In this document: in pieces, positions 1 to 9,000 of the stretch
Numbering within the stretch: the first letter of the stretch is position 1
Layout: each line of letters begins with the position of its first letter
Source of the DNA: Polaribacter glomeratus
Lineage (GTDB): Bacteria; Bacteroidota; Bacteroidia; Flavobacteriales; Flavobacteriaceae
Assembly (NCBI RefSeq): GCF_002954665.1
Contig: NZ_MSCM01000002.1
Coordinates: forward strand, 1,369,278 to 1,433,277
Direction: 5' to 3'
Length of the DNA: 64,000 bases
Notes under the pieces: generated by a model
What the model was told of the DNA's origin: nothing
What the model saw: the letters and a program-made list of their open reading frames with translations, nothing else
Databases searched by the model: none
Made by a program: the position numbers and the translations under genes

Positions 1-1
1 A

Positions 2-1285
2 GAGTGTGTAGATGAGGCTTTAAAAAAGAATATTTCTATACAACAAAATAGACTTAGTCTCGAACTAGCTAAAAAAGACGTAGATATTGCCAAAGGAAAT
101 TTTTTACCTAATCTTGGAAGTAATTTAGGTAACTCTATGAGTTTTGGTTTAACAACAGGGGCTGATAATACAAATAGCTCAGCAGAAAGATATGTTTTAT
201 CTCTAGGATTAAATGGTGGAGGTATAATTTTTAACGGATTTAGAAACACAAATACTTATAAACAAGCTCAATTAGGTGTTCAGTCTGGTTTATTAGATTT
301 ACAAAAAATTGAAAATGATATTTCTTTATTAGTTGTAAATGGATATTTAAATATTCTTTTTGCAAAAGAAAATTTAAATGTTGCTAATGTTCAATATCAA
401 ATAAGTAAAACTCAAATAGAGGCAGCAGAAAGTAGGTTCAATTCAGGTGTAATTCCTAAAGGAGATTTACTAAATACACAATCTACCGCAGCCACAAACT
501 TACAATCTGTAATTGCACAAGAAAATGCTGTGGATTTGGCATTGTTAAATTTAGCACAATTACTACAAGTTAATGTTACTTTATTTGATATTTCACCTTT
601 AGATGTTGGCACTCCTTCATCAGATTTATTTTATAAAAGTTCAACATCAGTTTACGATAGATCTTTACAAACAATGCCAGAAATTGCAAGGGCAAAATTA
701 GCAATTGATAACGCTGATTTTAATATCGAGCTATCTAAAGGTGCTTTTCTGCCAACTTTATCTTATTCTTTTGGTGCAAGTTCTTTTTATAATACAGTTT
801 TAGGCCAACCAGATTTTATATCTACTGTAATTAATGGACAATTATTTGAAAGGGATAACAGGTTTCCCAACCAACTATTTAAAAATAATTTAAATTATCA
901 AGTTGCCTTATCTTTAAATATTCCTATTTTTAACCGTTTTCAAACAAAAAATAGAGTTGCGCAATCTGTAATTAATAAAGAAATTTTTGAAATAAGATTA
1001 GAGAGCGAAAAACTAGCTTTAAAACAAACTATTGAGCAATCTTTTTTAGATGTTAAAACCGCTTTAAAAACATACGAGGCAGCAACAATATCTTTAGATG
1101 CACAAAACGAAGCATTTAAAAATGCACAAGAGCGTTATAATTTTGGGGCAATGACACAGTTTGATTTTGATCAAGTAAGAACGCGTTTGGTAAGTGCTCA
1201 AGGTGCATTGATTCGTTCTAAATACGATTATGTTTTTAAAACGAAAGTATTACAATTTTATTCTGGAGATTTAGTCATAGAATAA
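2..1285 (+). CDS. TolC-family outer membrane efflux protein (5' truncated by window edge)
   Basis: The reading frame is open from base 2 with no stop, so the start lies before the window; the internal ATG at 137 is not the real start. The first visible residues (DEALKKN, then LELAKKDVDIAKGNFLPNL) and the later segment with ALSLNIPIFNRFQTKNRV are typical of the two TolC/OEP repeats: long helices that form a periplasmic tunnel plus short beta segments in the outer membrane. About 427 residues are visible, so only the signal peptide and first helix are missing. TolC proteins work with an inner-membrane pump and a membrane-fusion protein, whose genes are probably just upstream. Substrate unknown. 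The gene ends at a strong hairpin terminator. Confidence 0.9.
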   Translation, partial: ECVDEALKKNISIQQNRLSLELAKKDVDIAKGNFLPNLGSNLGNSMSFGLTTGADNTNSSAERYVLSLGLNGGGIIFNGFRNTNTYKQAQLGVQSGLLDLQKIENDISLLVVNGYLNILFAKENLNVANVQYQISKTQIEAAESRFNSGVIPKGDLLNTQSTAATNLQSVIAQENAVDLALLNLAQLLQVNVTLFDISPLDVGTPSSDLFYKSSTSVYDRSLQTMPEIARAKLAIDNADFNIELSKGAFLPTLSYSFGASSFYNTVLGQPDFISTVINGQLFERDNRFPNQLFKNNLNYQVALSLNIPIFNRFQTKNRVAQSVINKEIFEIRLESEKLALKQTIEQSFLDVKTALKTYEAATISLDAQNEAFKNAQERYNFGAMTQFDFDQVRTRLVSAQGALIRSKYDYVFKTKVLQFYSGDLVIE

Positions 1286-1308
1286 CAGCTTTTAAAATAT
1301 ACGATCTA

Positions 1309-1340
1309 AACCTCACTAAACATAGTGAGGTTTTCTTTTT
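1309..1340 (+). terminator. Rho-independent terminator after the TolC-like gene
   Basis: A perfect 10-bp stem, AACCTCACTA pairing with TAGTGAGGTT, closes a 4-base loop and is followed by TTCTTTTT. It lies 23 bases past the stop codon and separates the efflux gene from tsaB. Confidence 0.85.
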
Positions 1341-1344
1341 AATT

Positions 1345-1352
1345 TATCTTTG
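1345..1352 (+). promoter_or_regulatory. Bacteroidetes minus-7 promoter element of tsaB
   Basis: TATCTTTG followed by C matches the Bacteroidetes minus-7 consensus TAnnTTTG(C) and lies 17 bases before the TTG start at 1370. No clear TTG minus-33 element is visible because the terminator occupies that position. Confidence 0.6.
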
Positions 1353-1369
1353 CAAAAAAAAATTAGATT

Positions 1370-2056
1370 TTGGGCATCATATTAAACATAGAAACAGCTA
1401 CAAAAAATTGCTCTGTAAGTATTGCTGATAAGGGCAAAATTATAGCAATTAAAGAATTGAATAATGGCAATTATTCTCATGCAGAAGTTTTACATCCGTT
1501 TATTGTAGCTATCTTAAAAGAAGCGAATATTACTACAAATCAAATTGATGCTGTAGCAGTAAGTAAAGGACCTGGTTCTTATACAGGCTTACGAATAGGG
1601 GTTTCTGCCGCAAAAGGACTTTGTTTTGCTTTTGATAAACCATTAATTTCAATTGATACTTTAACTTCTTTATCTTTTTCAATTTCAATTGAAGAAGGTT
1701 TTATTGTACCAATGATAGATGCACGAAGGTTAGAAGTTTATGCTGCTGTTTTTGATGAAAAGAACCAGAAAGTAAGAGAAATTAAAGCGGATATTATTAA
1801 CGAAAATTCTTTTTTTGAATACTTAAAAATTAATAAAGTTTATTTTCTGGGTGATGGAGCTCATAAATGTAAAGAAATCATAACACATAAAAACGCTGTA
1901 TTTGTGGATGCTAAATTTCCATCAGCAAAAGAGATGGCGCTTTTATCTTATGATAAATACCAAAAAAACGACACGGAAAGTGTCGCTTATTTTGAACCGT
2001 TTTATTTAAAAGACTTTGTGGTAATTCCTGAGAAAAAAAAGAAACCTACTTTTTAA
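1370..2056 (+). CDS. tsaB: tRNA threonylcarbamoyladenosine biosynthesis protein TsaB
   Basis: 228 aa. TsaB is the non-catalytic partner of TsaD in making t6A37 on ANN-decoding tRNAs. The N-terminus ILNIETATKNCSVSI and the segment AVSKGPGSYTGLRIGVSAAKGL are hallmark ASKHA-fold motifs of TsaB. The start is TTG, chosen because family proteins begin right before ILNIET and a minus-7 element sits 17 bases upstream. The C-terminus is a short Lys-rich tail (PEKKKKPTF). It converges on the mscS gene with only three bases between the two stop codons. No TsaD, TsaC or TsaE gene is in the window. Confidence 0.93.
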   Translation: MGIILNIETATKNCSVSIADKGKIIAIKELNNGNYSHAEVLHPFIVAILKEANITTNQIDAVAVSKGPGSYTGLRIGVSAAKGLCFAFDKPLISIDTLTSLSFSISIEEGFIVPMIDARRLEVYAAVFDEKNQKVREIKADIINENSFFEYLKINKVYFLGDGAHKCKEIITHKNAVFVDAKFPSAKEMALLSYDKYQKNDTESVAYFEPFYLKDFVVIPEKKKKPTF

Positions 2057-2059
2057 TCC

Positions 2060-2866
2060 TTATTCATTTTTATTAATATTTACTCTGTGTGGATACGGAA
2101 TTTCAATTCCTGCTGCATCAAGAGCTTCTTTAACTTGTTCCATTACTTCAAACTTAACAGTCCAATAATCTTCTTTTTTAACCCAACCACGCGTAAAGAA
2201 GTTAATAGAACTGTCTCCTAATTCTGATAAATTCACTGCGATGGCAGGCTCTTTTAAAACTAATGGATGAGAATTTAGAATACCAAAAAGTATATTTTTT
2301 GTTTTTTTAATATCAGAATCATAACCAACTCCAAAGTTGAAATCTACACGACGGGTTGCTTCGGTACTATAATTAACAATATTGCCGTTAGAAAGTGAGC
2401 CATTAGGAATTATAACTTCCTTATTGTCCGTTGTATTTAGTTTTGTTGTAAAAATTTCAATTTCTTTTACAGTACCAGTTTGACCTTGTGCTTCAATAAA
2501 ATCACCAATTTTAATTGGTTTAAATATCATTATTAAAACCCCACCTGCAAAATTAGCTAATGAACCTTGTAGCGCTAAACCAATTGCTAAACCAGCAGCA
2601 GCTATAATTGCTGCAAATGAAGTTGTAGCAATACCTAATTGAGAAATAACAGTGATAAATAACAATATTTTTAAAATCCAGCTACCAAGATTACCTAAAA
2701 ATTTTTGAAGTGTAACATCAACACCTCTATTTGCCATTATTTTTTTTGATGATTTAATAACGATACCTATTAGAAATAAACCAACTATTAAGATAATAAT
2801 TGCGGTTATTACACTTGGTGTATATTCTAATAATAAACCCTTTAAAGCTTCTATATACTCTTCCAT
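2060..2866 (-). CDS. Small-conductance mechanosensitive channel, MscS family
   Basis: 268 aa, the compact MscS architecture. Three transmembrane segments: roughly residues 17-37, 58-80 and the pore-lining TM3 at about 83-115, which carries the Ala/Gly-packed run AAGLAIGLALQGSLANFAGG. The beta domain follows (IGDFIEAQGQTGTVKEIEIF, then the VIIPNGSLSNGNIVNYS signature), then the alpha/beta cytoplasmic vestibule. It acts as a homoheptameric inner-membrane valve that opens on hypo-osmotic shock, which fits a marine host. It stands alone, convergent with tsaB. A TATTTTTA minus-7-like element is at 2884-2891. Confidence 0.93.
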   Translation of the reverse strand: MEEYIEALKGLLLEYTPSVITAIIILIVGLFLIGIVIKSSKKIMANRGVDVTLQKFLGNLGSWILKILLFITVISQLGIATTSFAAIIAAAGLAIGLALQGSLANFAGGVLIMIFKPIKIGDFIEAQGQTGTVKEIEIFTTKLNTTDNKEVIIPNGSLSNGNIVNYSTEATRRVDFNFGVGYDSDIKKTKNILFGILNSHPLVLKEPAIAVNLSELGDSSINFFTRGWVKKEDYWTVKFEVMEQVKEALDAAGIEIPYPHRVNINKNE

Positions 2867-2934
2867 TTTATAATTTTATTTGGTAAAAATAATAGAATAT
2901 TTAAAAAGGACTGCATTAAACAAGTAAATTTTTG

Positions 2935-3117
2935 TTAAAGTAACATTAGTGTTATTATAGAAACTATTGCAGGAATTGCCTGAATAAATAAAATACTCTT
3001 TTTCTTTGTTGAATAGGTATCATCAATACCTGCAATACATACACAAATTAGAAAGAATAAAGTCACCTTTTTCTCTACTATATTAATAGACCAAATTAAT
3101 CCTGCGGCTAAAAACCT
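2935..3117 (-). pseudogene. Remnant resembling a WecA/TagO-type polyprenyl-phosphate sugar-1-phosphate transferase
   Basis: A 60-residue open segment without a usable ATG start, bounded by stops on both sides. It reads as two hydrophobic helices around a conserved-looking core: LICVCIAGIDD, then YSTKKKSILFIQAIPAIV. In WecA/TagO/MraY-superfamily transferases a G-x-D-D magnesium motif follows a membrane helix and is followed by a Lys-rich stretch and a F-x-Q-x-x-A motif, and the order here is the same. The rest of a normal 300+ residue protein is absent on either side, so a decayed fragment is the best reading. It could instead be an unrelated short membrane peptide. Confidence 0.35.
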
Positions 3118-3427
3118 TTATATAATCTTTGATTGGTGGCTAAAACTTCGGTTTTCTCTGTAAATTTTTTAGTTTTTTATTCTAAAGTCTTTATTCCTTT
3201 TTTGTGGTATAAAAAAACATTTTAAATAAAGGATATATAAAAGGACGAGAACTTTATAACTAATTTGTTGTCTGATTATGTTTTTTTTACATTCTAATCT
3301 ATAGAGCTTATTCTTTTTTTTAGGATTCGGCAGATTTGTAATGACTATCAGTTAATTGTAAATATTATTTTTCTTTTGGAGAATTTAATTAATTCGCGCG
3401 CAATGTTAAATTAATGTTATCAAATTG
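3118..3427. other. AT-rich gene-free stretch
   Basis: No open frame with recognisable coding character, no RNA gene and no strong repeat was seen. Together with the remnant at 2935-3117 it makes a 624-base gap, unusually long for this compact genome, which is consistent with an eroded gene. Confidence 0.5.
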
Positions 3428-3429
3428 TT

Positions 3430-3458
3430 TTGAAATTGTAATAATAGTCTTATATTTG
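3430..3458 (+). promoter_or_regulatory. Bacteroidetes sigma-A-type promoter of the MORN-like gene
   Basis: TTG at 3430-3432 (minus 33) and TATATTTG at 3451-3458 (minus 7, matching TAnnTTTG), separated by 18 bases. Transcription would start about 25 bases before the ATG at 3491. Confidence 0.65.
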
Positions 3459-3490
3459 TAAAAGTAACGTTAACCTTAAATATACTCATC

Positions 3491-3844
3491 ATGAAAAATA
3501 TAATCACAATATGTATGCTTTGTCTAGCTACAATAGGATATGCGCAAGAAAAGGAACCAACTTTTATTGTTGATGGCGACTTAGTAAAAGCGACTTATTA
3601 TTATGAAGACGGATCTGTTAAAACTCAAGGTTTTTTCAAAGACAAAAAAATCACTGGAGAATGGACTCGTTTTGATATTGACGGAAAAAAAACACAATTA
3701 GCTTTTTACGACAATGGTAAAAAAGTAGGAAAGTGGTTTATCTGGTCAAAAGATTCTTTAAAAGAAATTAATTATGAAAATAATTCTATAGCTTCTGTTA
3801 ATGAATGGAGACCAGAATCAAAAGTTGCTTTTGGTAATGAATAA
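3491..3844 (+). CDS. Secreted MORN-variant repeat protein (YwqK-like)
   Basis: 117 aa with a signal peptide (about residues 1-18, ending YAQ). The mature part contains repeated aromatic/Gly units (YYYEDGSVKTQGFFKDKKITGEWTRF, then AFYDNGKKVGKWFIW) that match the MORN_2/YwqK-type repeat, with roughly three strands pairs. Proteins like this are common in Flavobacteriia and are often mislabelled as antitoxins or nucleotidyl-transferases; their role is not established. It is likely periplasmic or outer-membrane associated. It has its own promoter and a downstream hairpin, so it is a single-gene unit. Confidence 0.75.
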   Translation: MKNIITICMLCLATIGYAQEKEPTFIVDGDLVKATYYYEDGSVKTQGFFKDKKITGEWTRFDIDGKKTQLAFYDNGKKVGKWFIWSKDSLKEINYENNSIASVNEWRPESKVAFGNE

Positions 3845-3870
3845 TTAGTATCACAACATATTTTACAAAA

Positions 3871-3910
3871 AATAAAGCTCATTAAAATTTTAATTTTAAT
3901 GAGCTTTATT
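3871..3910 (+). terminator. Long perfect inverted repeat, probable terminator of the MORN-like gene
   Basis: AATAAAGCTCATTAAAATT pairs with its exact complement across a two-base centre (3890-3891). It starts 27 bases after the stop codon. The 3' arm ends in TTTATT rather than a long U-tract, so termination strength is uncertain, but the symmetry means it could act in both directions. Confidence 0.6.
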
Positions 3911-4403
3911 GATTCCATAACATTCCGTATAGATCTTTACTTTTTATAAAATTGTAACTAGGGATGCAGATCCTTGTCATAAAATTAGATTTATACAAAT
4001 GAAATTAAATAGTTGGTATACAATCATGCCTCATGTTCGTCCAACTTTTTTACACTTATTTAGTAAGGAACAATGTTTCTAGATCTACTTATAATTGAAA
4101 GTTTTAGAATCCTTATAATATATTGATTTAAGGTGTTGTTTCGCGGTTTTGAAACAAATTAATAGTTTGTTATGTTAAATGGATAAACTTGCTTAAATAC
4201 ACCTATTGTAAAAATTTGCGTGGTTTAAATATAAATGTTCAATAAGAATTAATTTATCCTGATTTTTTTTAACTTCATATAACATCTAGTGCTATCAACC
4301 AGAGTTTTATTATTAAGTTGTTTTATGTTTTAGTTTTTCTTGACAAACAGAGAATAGTAATGTTTTACTATTATAATATTTAAGTTTTTATAATTAATAA
4401 AAT
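3911..4403. other. AT-rich gene-free stretch
   Basis: About 490 bases with stops in all frames and no recognisable protein fragment, tRNA or repeat family. A small hairpin around 4354-4371 (ATAGTAA with TTACTAT) is the only structure noticed. Nothing further can be supported. Confidence 0.5.
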
Positions 4404-4441
4404 AAAAAAAGCGTTTAGAAATTAATTCTAAATGCTTTTTT
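4404..4441 (-). terminator. Terminator of tonB
   Basis: The stem GCATTTAGAA / TTCTAAACGC (with A/T-rich extension) is flanked by A-runs on one side and T-runs on the other, so it reads as a U-tailed hairpin on both strands. It lies just past the tonB stop at 4461. Confidence 0.75.
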
Positions 4442-4460
4442 ATAACTATTTTGTATTTTT

Positions 4461-5180
4461 TTACTCCACTACTAATGTGAATGGAATACTATATTTTACA
4501 CCAACTGGCTTTCCTCTTTGTCTACCTGGCTTCATTTTAGGTAACTGTTTCATTACTTTAATAACCTCATCTTCAATTTTTGGGTGTGGTCCTCTAGCTT
4601 GTACATTTACAATGTTACCGTTTTTATCAATTTTAAAACCAATAAATACTCTTTTTCTTCCTGAAGATAAACCTAACTCATTTGGTAATTCTGCATCAAA
4701 CTTTCTAGAAAAATGCTTTTGTACCATTTGGCTAAAACAATCTTTTAGTTCTTCTTTACTTCCTTTACAACCTGGAAAAACAGGAACATCTTCAATGATC
4801 ATGAAACTAACGTCTTCAATAACTTCTTCACCTTCATCGATTTCAACTATTTCTGTAACTTTTACAGCTTTAGTTTCATCAGTTTCAGTTGTTTCTATTA
4901 CAGTTTCTACAACCTCTTTTTCATCCTTAACGATTTCAATCTTTTCTGGAGTTGGTGGCGGTGGCGTATTTGGTTTCACTGGCTCAACTCTTTCAGTAAT
5001 TGGAATGTCTTCTTCCATTTCTGCGTTCATATTAACAGTACCTAGGTCTCCATAGGTTTTGTCATATGTTTTCTGCTCTATAGCAGCATAAGCAACAAAA
5101 AGGGCTAGAACAAGACCGATTTGCATAAATATTTTACTGAAATTTTCTAAATTTGATTTAGGATTTTTCTTGATTTCCAT
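4461..5180 (-). CDS. tonB: Energy transducer TonB
   Basis: 239 aa. Order: short cytoplasmic N-terminus, one transmembrane helix (about residues 17-35), a periplasmic Pro/Glu-rich linker (VKPNTPPPPTPEKIE then a Glu/Val-rich stretch), and a C-terminal TonB domain from about residue 135 (VPVFPGCKGSKEE, ending MKPGRQRGKPVGVKYSIPFTLVV). The last segment is the standard Bacteroidetes TonB_C fold. It transmits proton-motive energy from ExbBD to outer-membrane receptors; two such receptors are encoded in this window. ExbB/ExbD are not in the window. It may be read with vanZ-like and gcvH, but 74 bases separate it from them and it may have its own promoter. Confidence 0.93.
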   Translation of the reverse strand: MEIKKNPKSNLENFSKIFMQIGLVLALFVAYAAIEQKTYDKTYGDLGTVNMNAEMEEDIPITERVEPVKPNTPPPPTPEKIEIVKDEKEVVETVIETTETDETKAVKVTEIVEIDEGEEVIEDVSFMIIEDVPVFPGCKGSKEELKDCFSQMVQKHFSRKFDAELPNELGLSSGRKRVFIGFKIDKNGNIVNVQARGPHPKIEDEVIKVMKQLPKMKPGRQRGKPVGVKYSIPFTLVVE

Positions 5181-5254
5181 TCTTAAAGAGTTTTTAATAG
5201 GTTGCTAATTTAATTAAATTATTGGGTAAAATACAAGTCTTATCATAAATTAAT

Positions 5255-5623
5255 CTATTTTTTTTTAGAAAACAGATTAAAAATCAATAAAGCTAAGAGA
5301 ACTCCGCATGAGTTTGCAATAGCATCTATATAATCTCCTGTTCTATAGTTTGTTAACTTACTTTGTAATACTTCAATTATTATGCCAAAAATAATACAGC
5401 AAATTACAATTAGATATTTTTTTTCTGGTTTCTTATAAAAAGCCAATAACCAAGTAATTCCAAGTGCAAAATATGCGATACTGTGGTACGCTTTATCGAT
5501 ATTAACTATGTTTATTTTAGAACTTGGTAATTTTAGCAAACTTAAAAAAACAATGGTAATACTAATAATTAACGCAATTATATAAATATTATCCTTTAAC
5601 AAGTTTTTGATACGCTTCAGCAT
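5255..5623 (-). CDS. VanZ-family small membrane protein
   Basis: 122 aa, four predicted transmembrane helices (about 14-31, 43-62, 69-86, 102-117). The [16 protein letters not shown] segment and the [35 protein letters not shown] segment match the VanZ-like family, whose conserved E-x-x-Q and D-x-x-A-N-x-x-G motifs are present. Its function in Gram-negatives is unknown; this is not evidence for glycopeptide resistance. The start overlaps the end of gcvH by 35 bases, so translation is probably coupled; no better in-frame start exists after the overlap. Confidence 0.8.
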   Translation of the reverse strand: MLKRIKNLLKDNIYIIALIISITIVFLSLLKLPSSKINIVNIDKAYHSIAYFALGITWLLAFYKKPEKKYLIVICCIIFGIIIEVLQSKLTNYRTGDYIDAIANSCGVLLALLIFNLFSKKK

Positions 5624-5969
5624 TTAGTAAGTTTTCAATTTGGGAGTTATCAGAAATTTCAATTTTGATCATCCAGCCTTTGCCATATGGATCTGTATTT
5701 ACTAATTCTGGTTCATCTTCTAATGTTTCATTAAATTCAATAACTTCACCAGTTAGTGGCATAAATAAATCTGAAACGGTCTTTACTGCTTCAACAGAAC
5801 CAAAAACGTCTCCTTCATTTACCGTATCTTCTAAAGTATCTACATCTACATAAACAATATCACCCAATTCCCCTTGAGCAAAATCTGTAATTCCTACAGT
5901 TGCAATGTTTCCTTCAATTTTAATCCACTCATGATCTTTAGTGTATTTTAATTCAGCTGGAATATTCAT
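5589..5969 (-). CDS. gcvH: Glycine cleavage system H protein
   Basis: 126 aa, the normal length. It carries the aminomethyl group between the P and T proteins on a lipoyl arm. The lipoylation site is Lys63 in [15 protein letters not shown]; the flanking Glu60 and the hammerhead fold motifs ([26 protein letters not shown]) are all present. It sits directly after sprA (31-base gap), as commonly seen in Flavobacteriia, and overlaps the vanZ-like gene at its 3' end. The other glycine cleavage genes are not in the window, so the link to sprA is positional rather than metabolic. Confidence 0.97.
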   Translation of the reverse strand: MNIPAELKYTKDHEWIKIEGNIATVGITDFAQGELGDIVYVDVDTLEDTVNEGDVFGSVEAVKTVSDLFMPLTGEVIEFNETLEDEPELVNTDPYGKGWMIKIEISDNSQIENLLNAEAYQKLVKG

Positions 5970-6000
5970 TTTATTTAATTTTTAATTTTAGTAATTATTT

Positions 6001-9000
6001 TTAATTTCCTCCTAAGTTATAGATTATGTTAAATCCGCCATTAATTGCCTGTCTTGGAAAAGTGGTAGAAATAGCATATTTAGATGTTTGATGATTGTAA
6101 TAAAACGATGCTGTTAAATTACTATTCAATCTGTAATCTGCGGTAAATTTAATTGAAAATAATTTCTGACCACCACTAATTTGATCATTATCTTCATCTA
6201 CATATCTAATTTGTGTTAAATTGTCTCTTAAAGAAACATCTGCTCTTAAATTAATATCACCTTTTAAGGTAGTTTTTTTACCTGTAAAACGTGTATTCAT
6301 TTTAACGTCTTTAACTACATAACCAAAACCAAAAATATATTCTGTTCCCACAATATCGGTTAAGGTGCTATTGTTAAAATTCATGGTTAGGGTTCTATCT
6401 TTTTTAATTTCGCCTCTTAAAGAAAATGAGTTTTTCATTTTCATATCTAATTTAATTAAAGGCGAAAATTCATCAACCAAAGTGGCTGCAGCTATTAATC
6501 TTTGCGACTCATAATTACCCGCGGCATTTGTAACTGTGTAAGCAGTTGCTTCACTATACTGTAAATTATTTGTAAAACTAGAAATTGTATACGACGACCT
6601 GTAACCATGTGATACTACAAATGTTGAGAAATTTTTCTTAAACCAATCAAATTTCATTAATCCGTTATATCGTAAAGTCCAGTTTGGTATTGGTATATTT
6701 CTAAATAAACTTGTGCTTACCTTATCAGGGTTTTTTCCAGAATAAGCAGCCATAAATGAAGGTAATAATACTTGTTGGCTATTTGCGCCAAAACCTTTTA
6801 CAGTTCCGTCATTATTAAATTCTGTGTTAGGGTCATTTACGTCTATTCCGCTTTGAGTAGCTATTCTTGATGATAAACCAACTCTATAATCTTTCATTGT
6901 TTGAAAAAGTACGTCACCACTTGTAAATGCTGTTGAAAGCATTGAGTGACTTGTACTAAAGTTGCCCGTTTCAAAAATTGGTGTTTCTTCAAAAGTTGTA
7001 CTTCCTTCTATTAAATCTAATTGTTGAGAAATATCTGCTGTATTAATTTTATTACCAATTACATCAATATTTAAATCATCAATAGGTTTTAGTGTTAATG
7101 TATAATCTAATTTGTTGTATTGTGTTCTGCTAAAAGTTTTGTTAAAATACTCATCACCATCAACTCTAGTAACCAACCAATTATTCTCTAGGGCTTTGTT
7201 TCTAATATCAACTTGGCTACCAAAAGCAAACGATGTGGGTGCACCACCCAAAAAACCAATGTCTTCTGTATAACCTTGTAAATATTGCCCGTTATTTTCT
7301 GCATAACTTATTTTTCCTTGTTTAACAGAGGTAACAACATCCCAAGTACCTTTTAAAATTTTCTTACCAAGAGGTAAATCTTTGTTAGGCTTTATTCTTG
7401 CAGTGTTTTTATCTTTTGCGTTTTTACGTTGTGATTTTGTAAGTAATAATTTTTCAAAACCTATTTGTTTATAGAGCTTATCAAAAGTAAATGTGGTGTT
7501 TATATTGTGTGTATTTGCATTCTGAATTACATTACCAATTTGTTCAACAATAGTTTGATCTTGAGATGAAACTTGCCAATCAAAATCTGCAGTATATGCA
7601 TAATCAGCTTTCATAAAACTTAAAAAAGGAAACTTATCCAAAGGTAAATTATAGGTTGTATTTAATTTTTGATGGTAATGATTTGGTCTTCCTGTATTAA
7701 AAAAATCATCAAAAATTTGTAAATCTTCTCCGTTTCCAAACGCATCATACATATAACTATTAGTTGCATTAAAGTTTAATTGAAGTGACTTTGTTAAATC
7801 GAAACCAATTGCATAATCCCAATCAAATAAAAATCTACGTTGCTTTAATTCTGGCTGAGGCGATAATCCTTCTACTAAATTTCTTGATTGTTGCTCATTA
7901 TAACTTCTATTAATTCTAGAGTTTACGGCTAATGTTTGTGGTACCGGATTAAAGTTTAAGTCTTTGATAAATTTCCAATAGTTGCTTTTAAAGCTTTCTG
8001 AGTTTTTAAATAGCTCAATAGATTTTGAATTAAAGCTAAAATTATAAGCTGCAGCAGCGCTAACATTTTCGCTAATATATTTTTCTATATTATAATCTCT
8101 ATGAAATTCTGAGTTATGAGAATAAGAAACGGCTAGATTTTCTACATCATAAAACTTAGGCTTTTCTGTAGAATTAGGATTTCTATTCTTTTTAACATTT
8201 ATAAAACTAATGCTTGTTCTTTTTGTATAATCTTGAGAATTGTTGATATTCTCTAAAGCCTTGTCTCTATCATTACCTGCAGGTAGGTTTTCAAGAAATA
8301 CTTTTGCTTCTGTATATTGAACATCTTGGTATTGAGGGTCAAATTTAGGATCAATAAATCGCTCACCAACACTATAACTCATTGGTAATTGAATTCCCCA
8401 TTTTTCTGGAGTTAAAACTTTTCCTAAGTTGATGGTTGTTGCAACATCATATTGTTTGGTTTCGTCTAAACTACGTTGATTTACTCTGTCTTCTACATTA
8501 CCAAAACCAATGGTTCTAACACTTCCAGAAAGGGATACATTTGCAACATCAGCAAAATTAGCATCCGCATTCATTACCGCAGCCCAACCCGCTTTATTAT
8601 CAAAACCAGACGAGCGTAATTCATTAAACCATACTTCACCACTTTTAGCCACAACACCACTATTTTTTAAACCAAGCATTATGGTTCTTAATTGCGCTAG
8701 CGTAGGATTTCCTTTTACACTAATTTTGTAGGGTAAACCTTCTGTTTGAGAAGTAGAAGTATACAACACATTTATAGCAGCACCAATGCCGTCTCTCTCT
8801 AGTTTTACCTTACCAAAAGTTGCAATTAAAGCATCTAAATTATTTGCTTCTGGCCAAATATCTAACTGTCCGTTTCCGCCAGAACTTGCTGTTAAAGGAA
8901 CTTCTAATTGATAATAATTATCATCTAAATCTGTACCTAATCTTATTACACCACTAAAACCTTCATCACCTTGTAAATGCATAAACATTTTAAGGTTTTT

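Noticed and set aside
4432..5055. A 207-aa plus-strand open frame opposite tonB
   Set aside because: It is antisense to a clear TonB protein; its Ser/Thr/Phe-rich translation is what the complement of a Glu/Lys/Val-rich linker gives, and it has no family features.
5255..5623. Teicoplanin-resistance role for the VanZ-like protein
   Set aside because: VanZ-like membrane proteins are widespread in bacteria without vancomycin gene clusters; there are no other van genes here.
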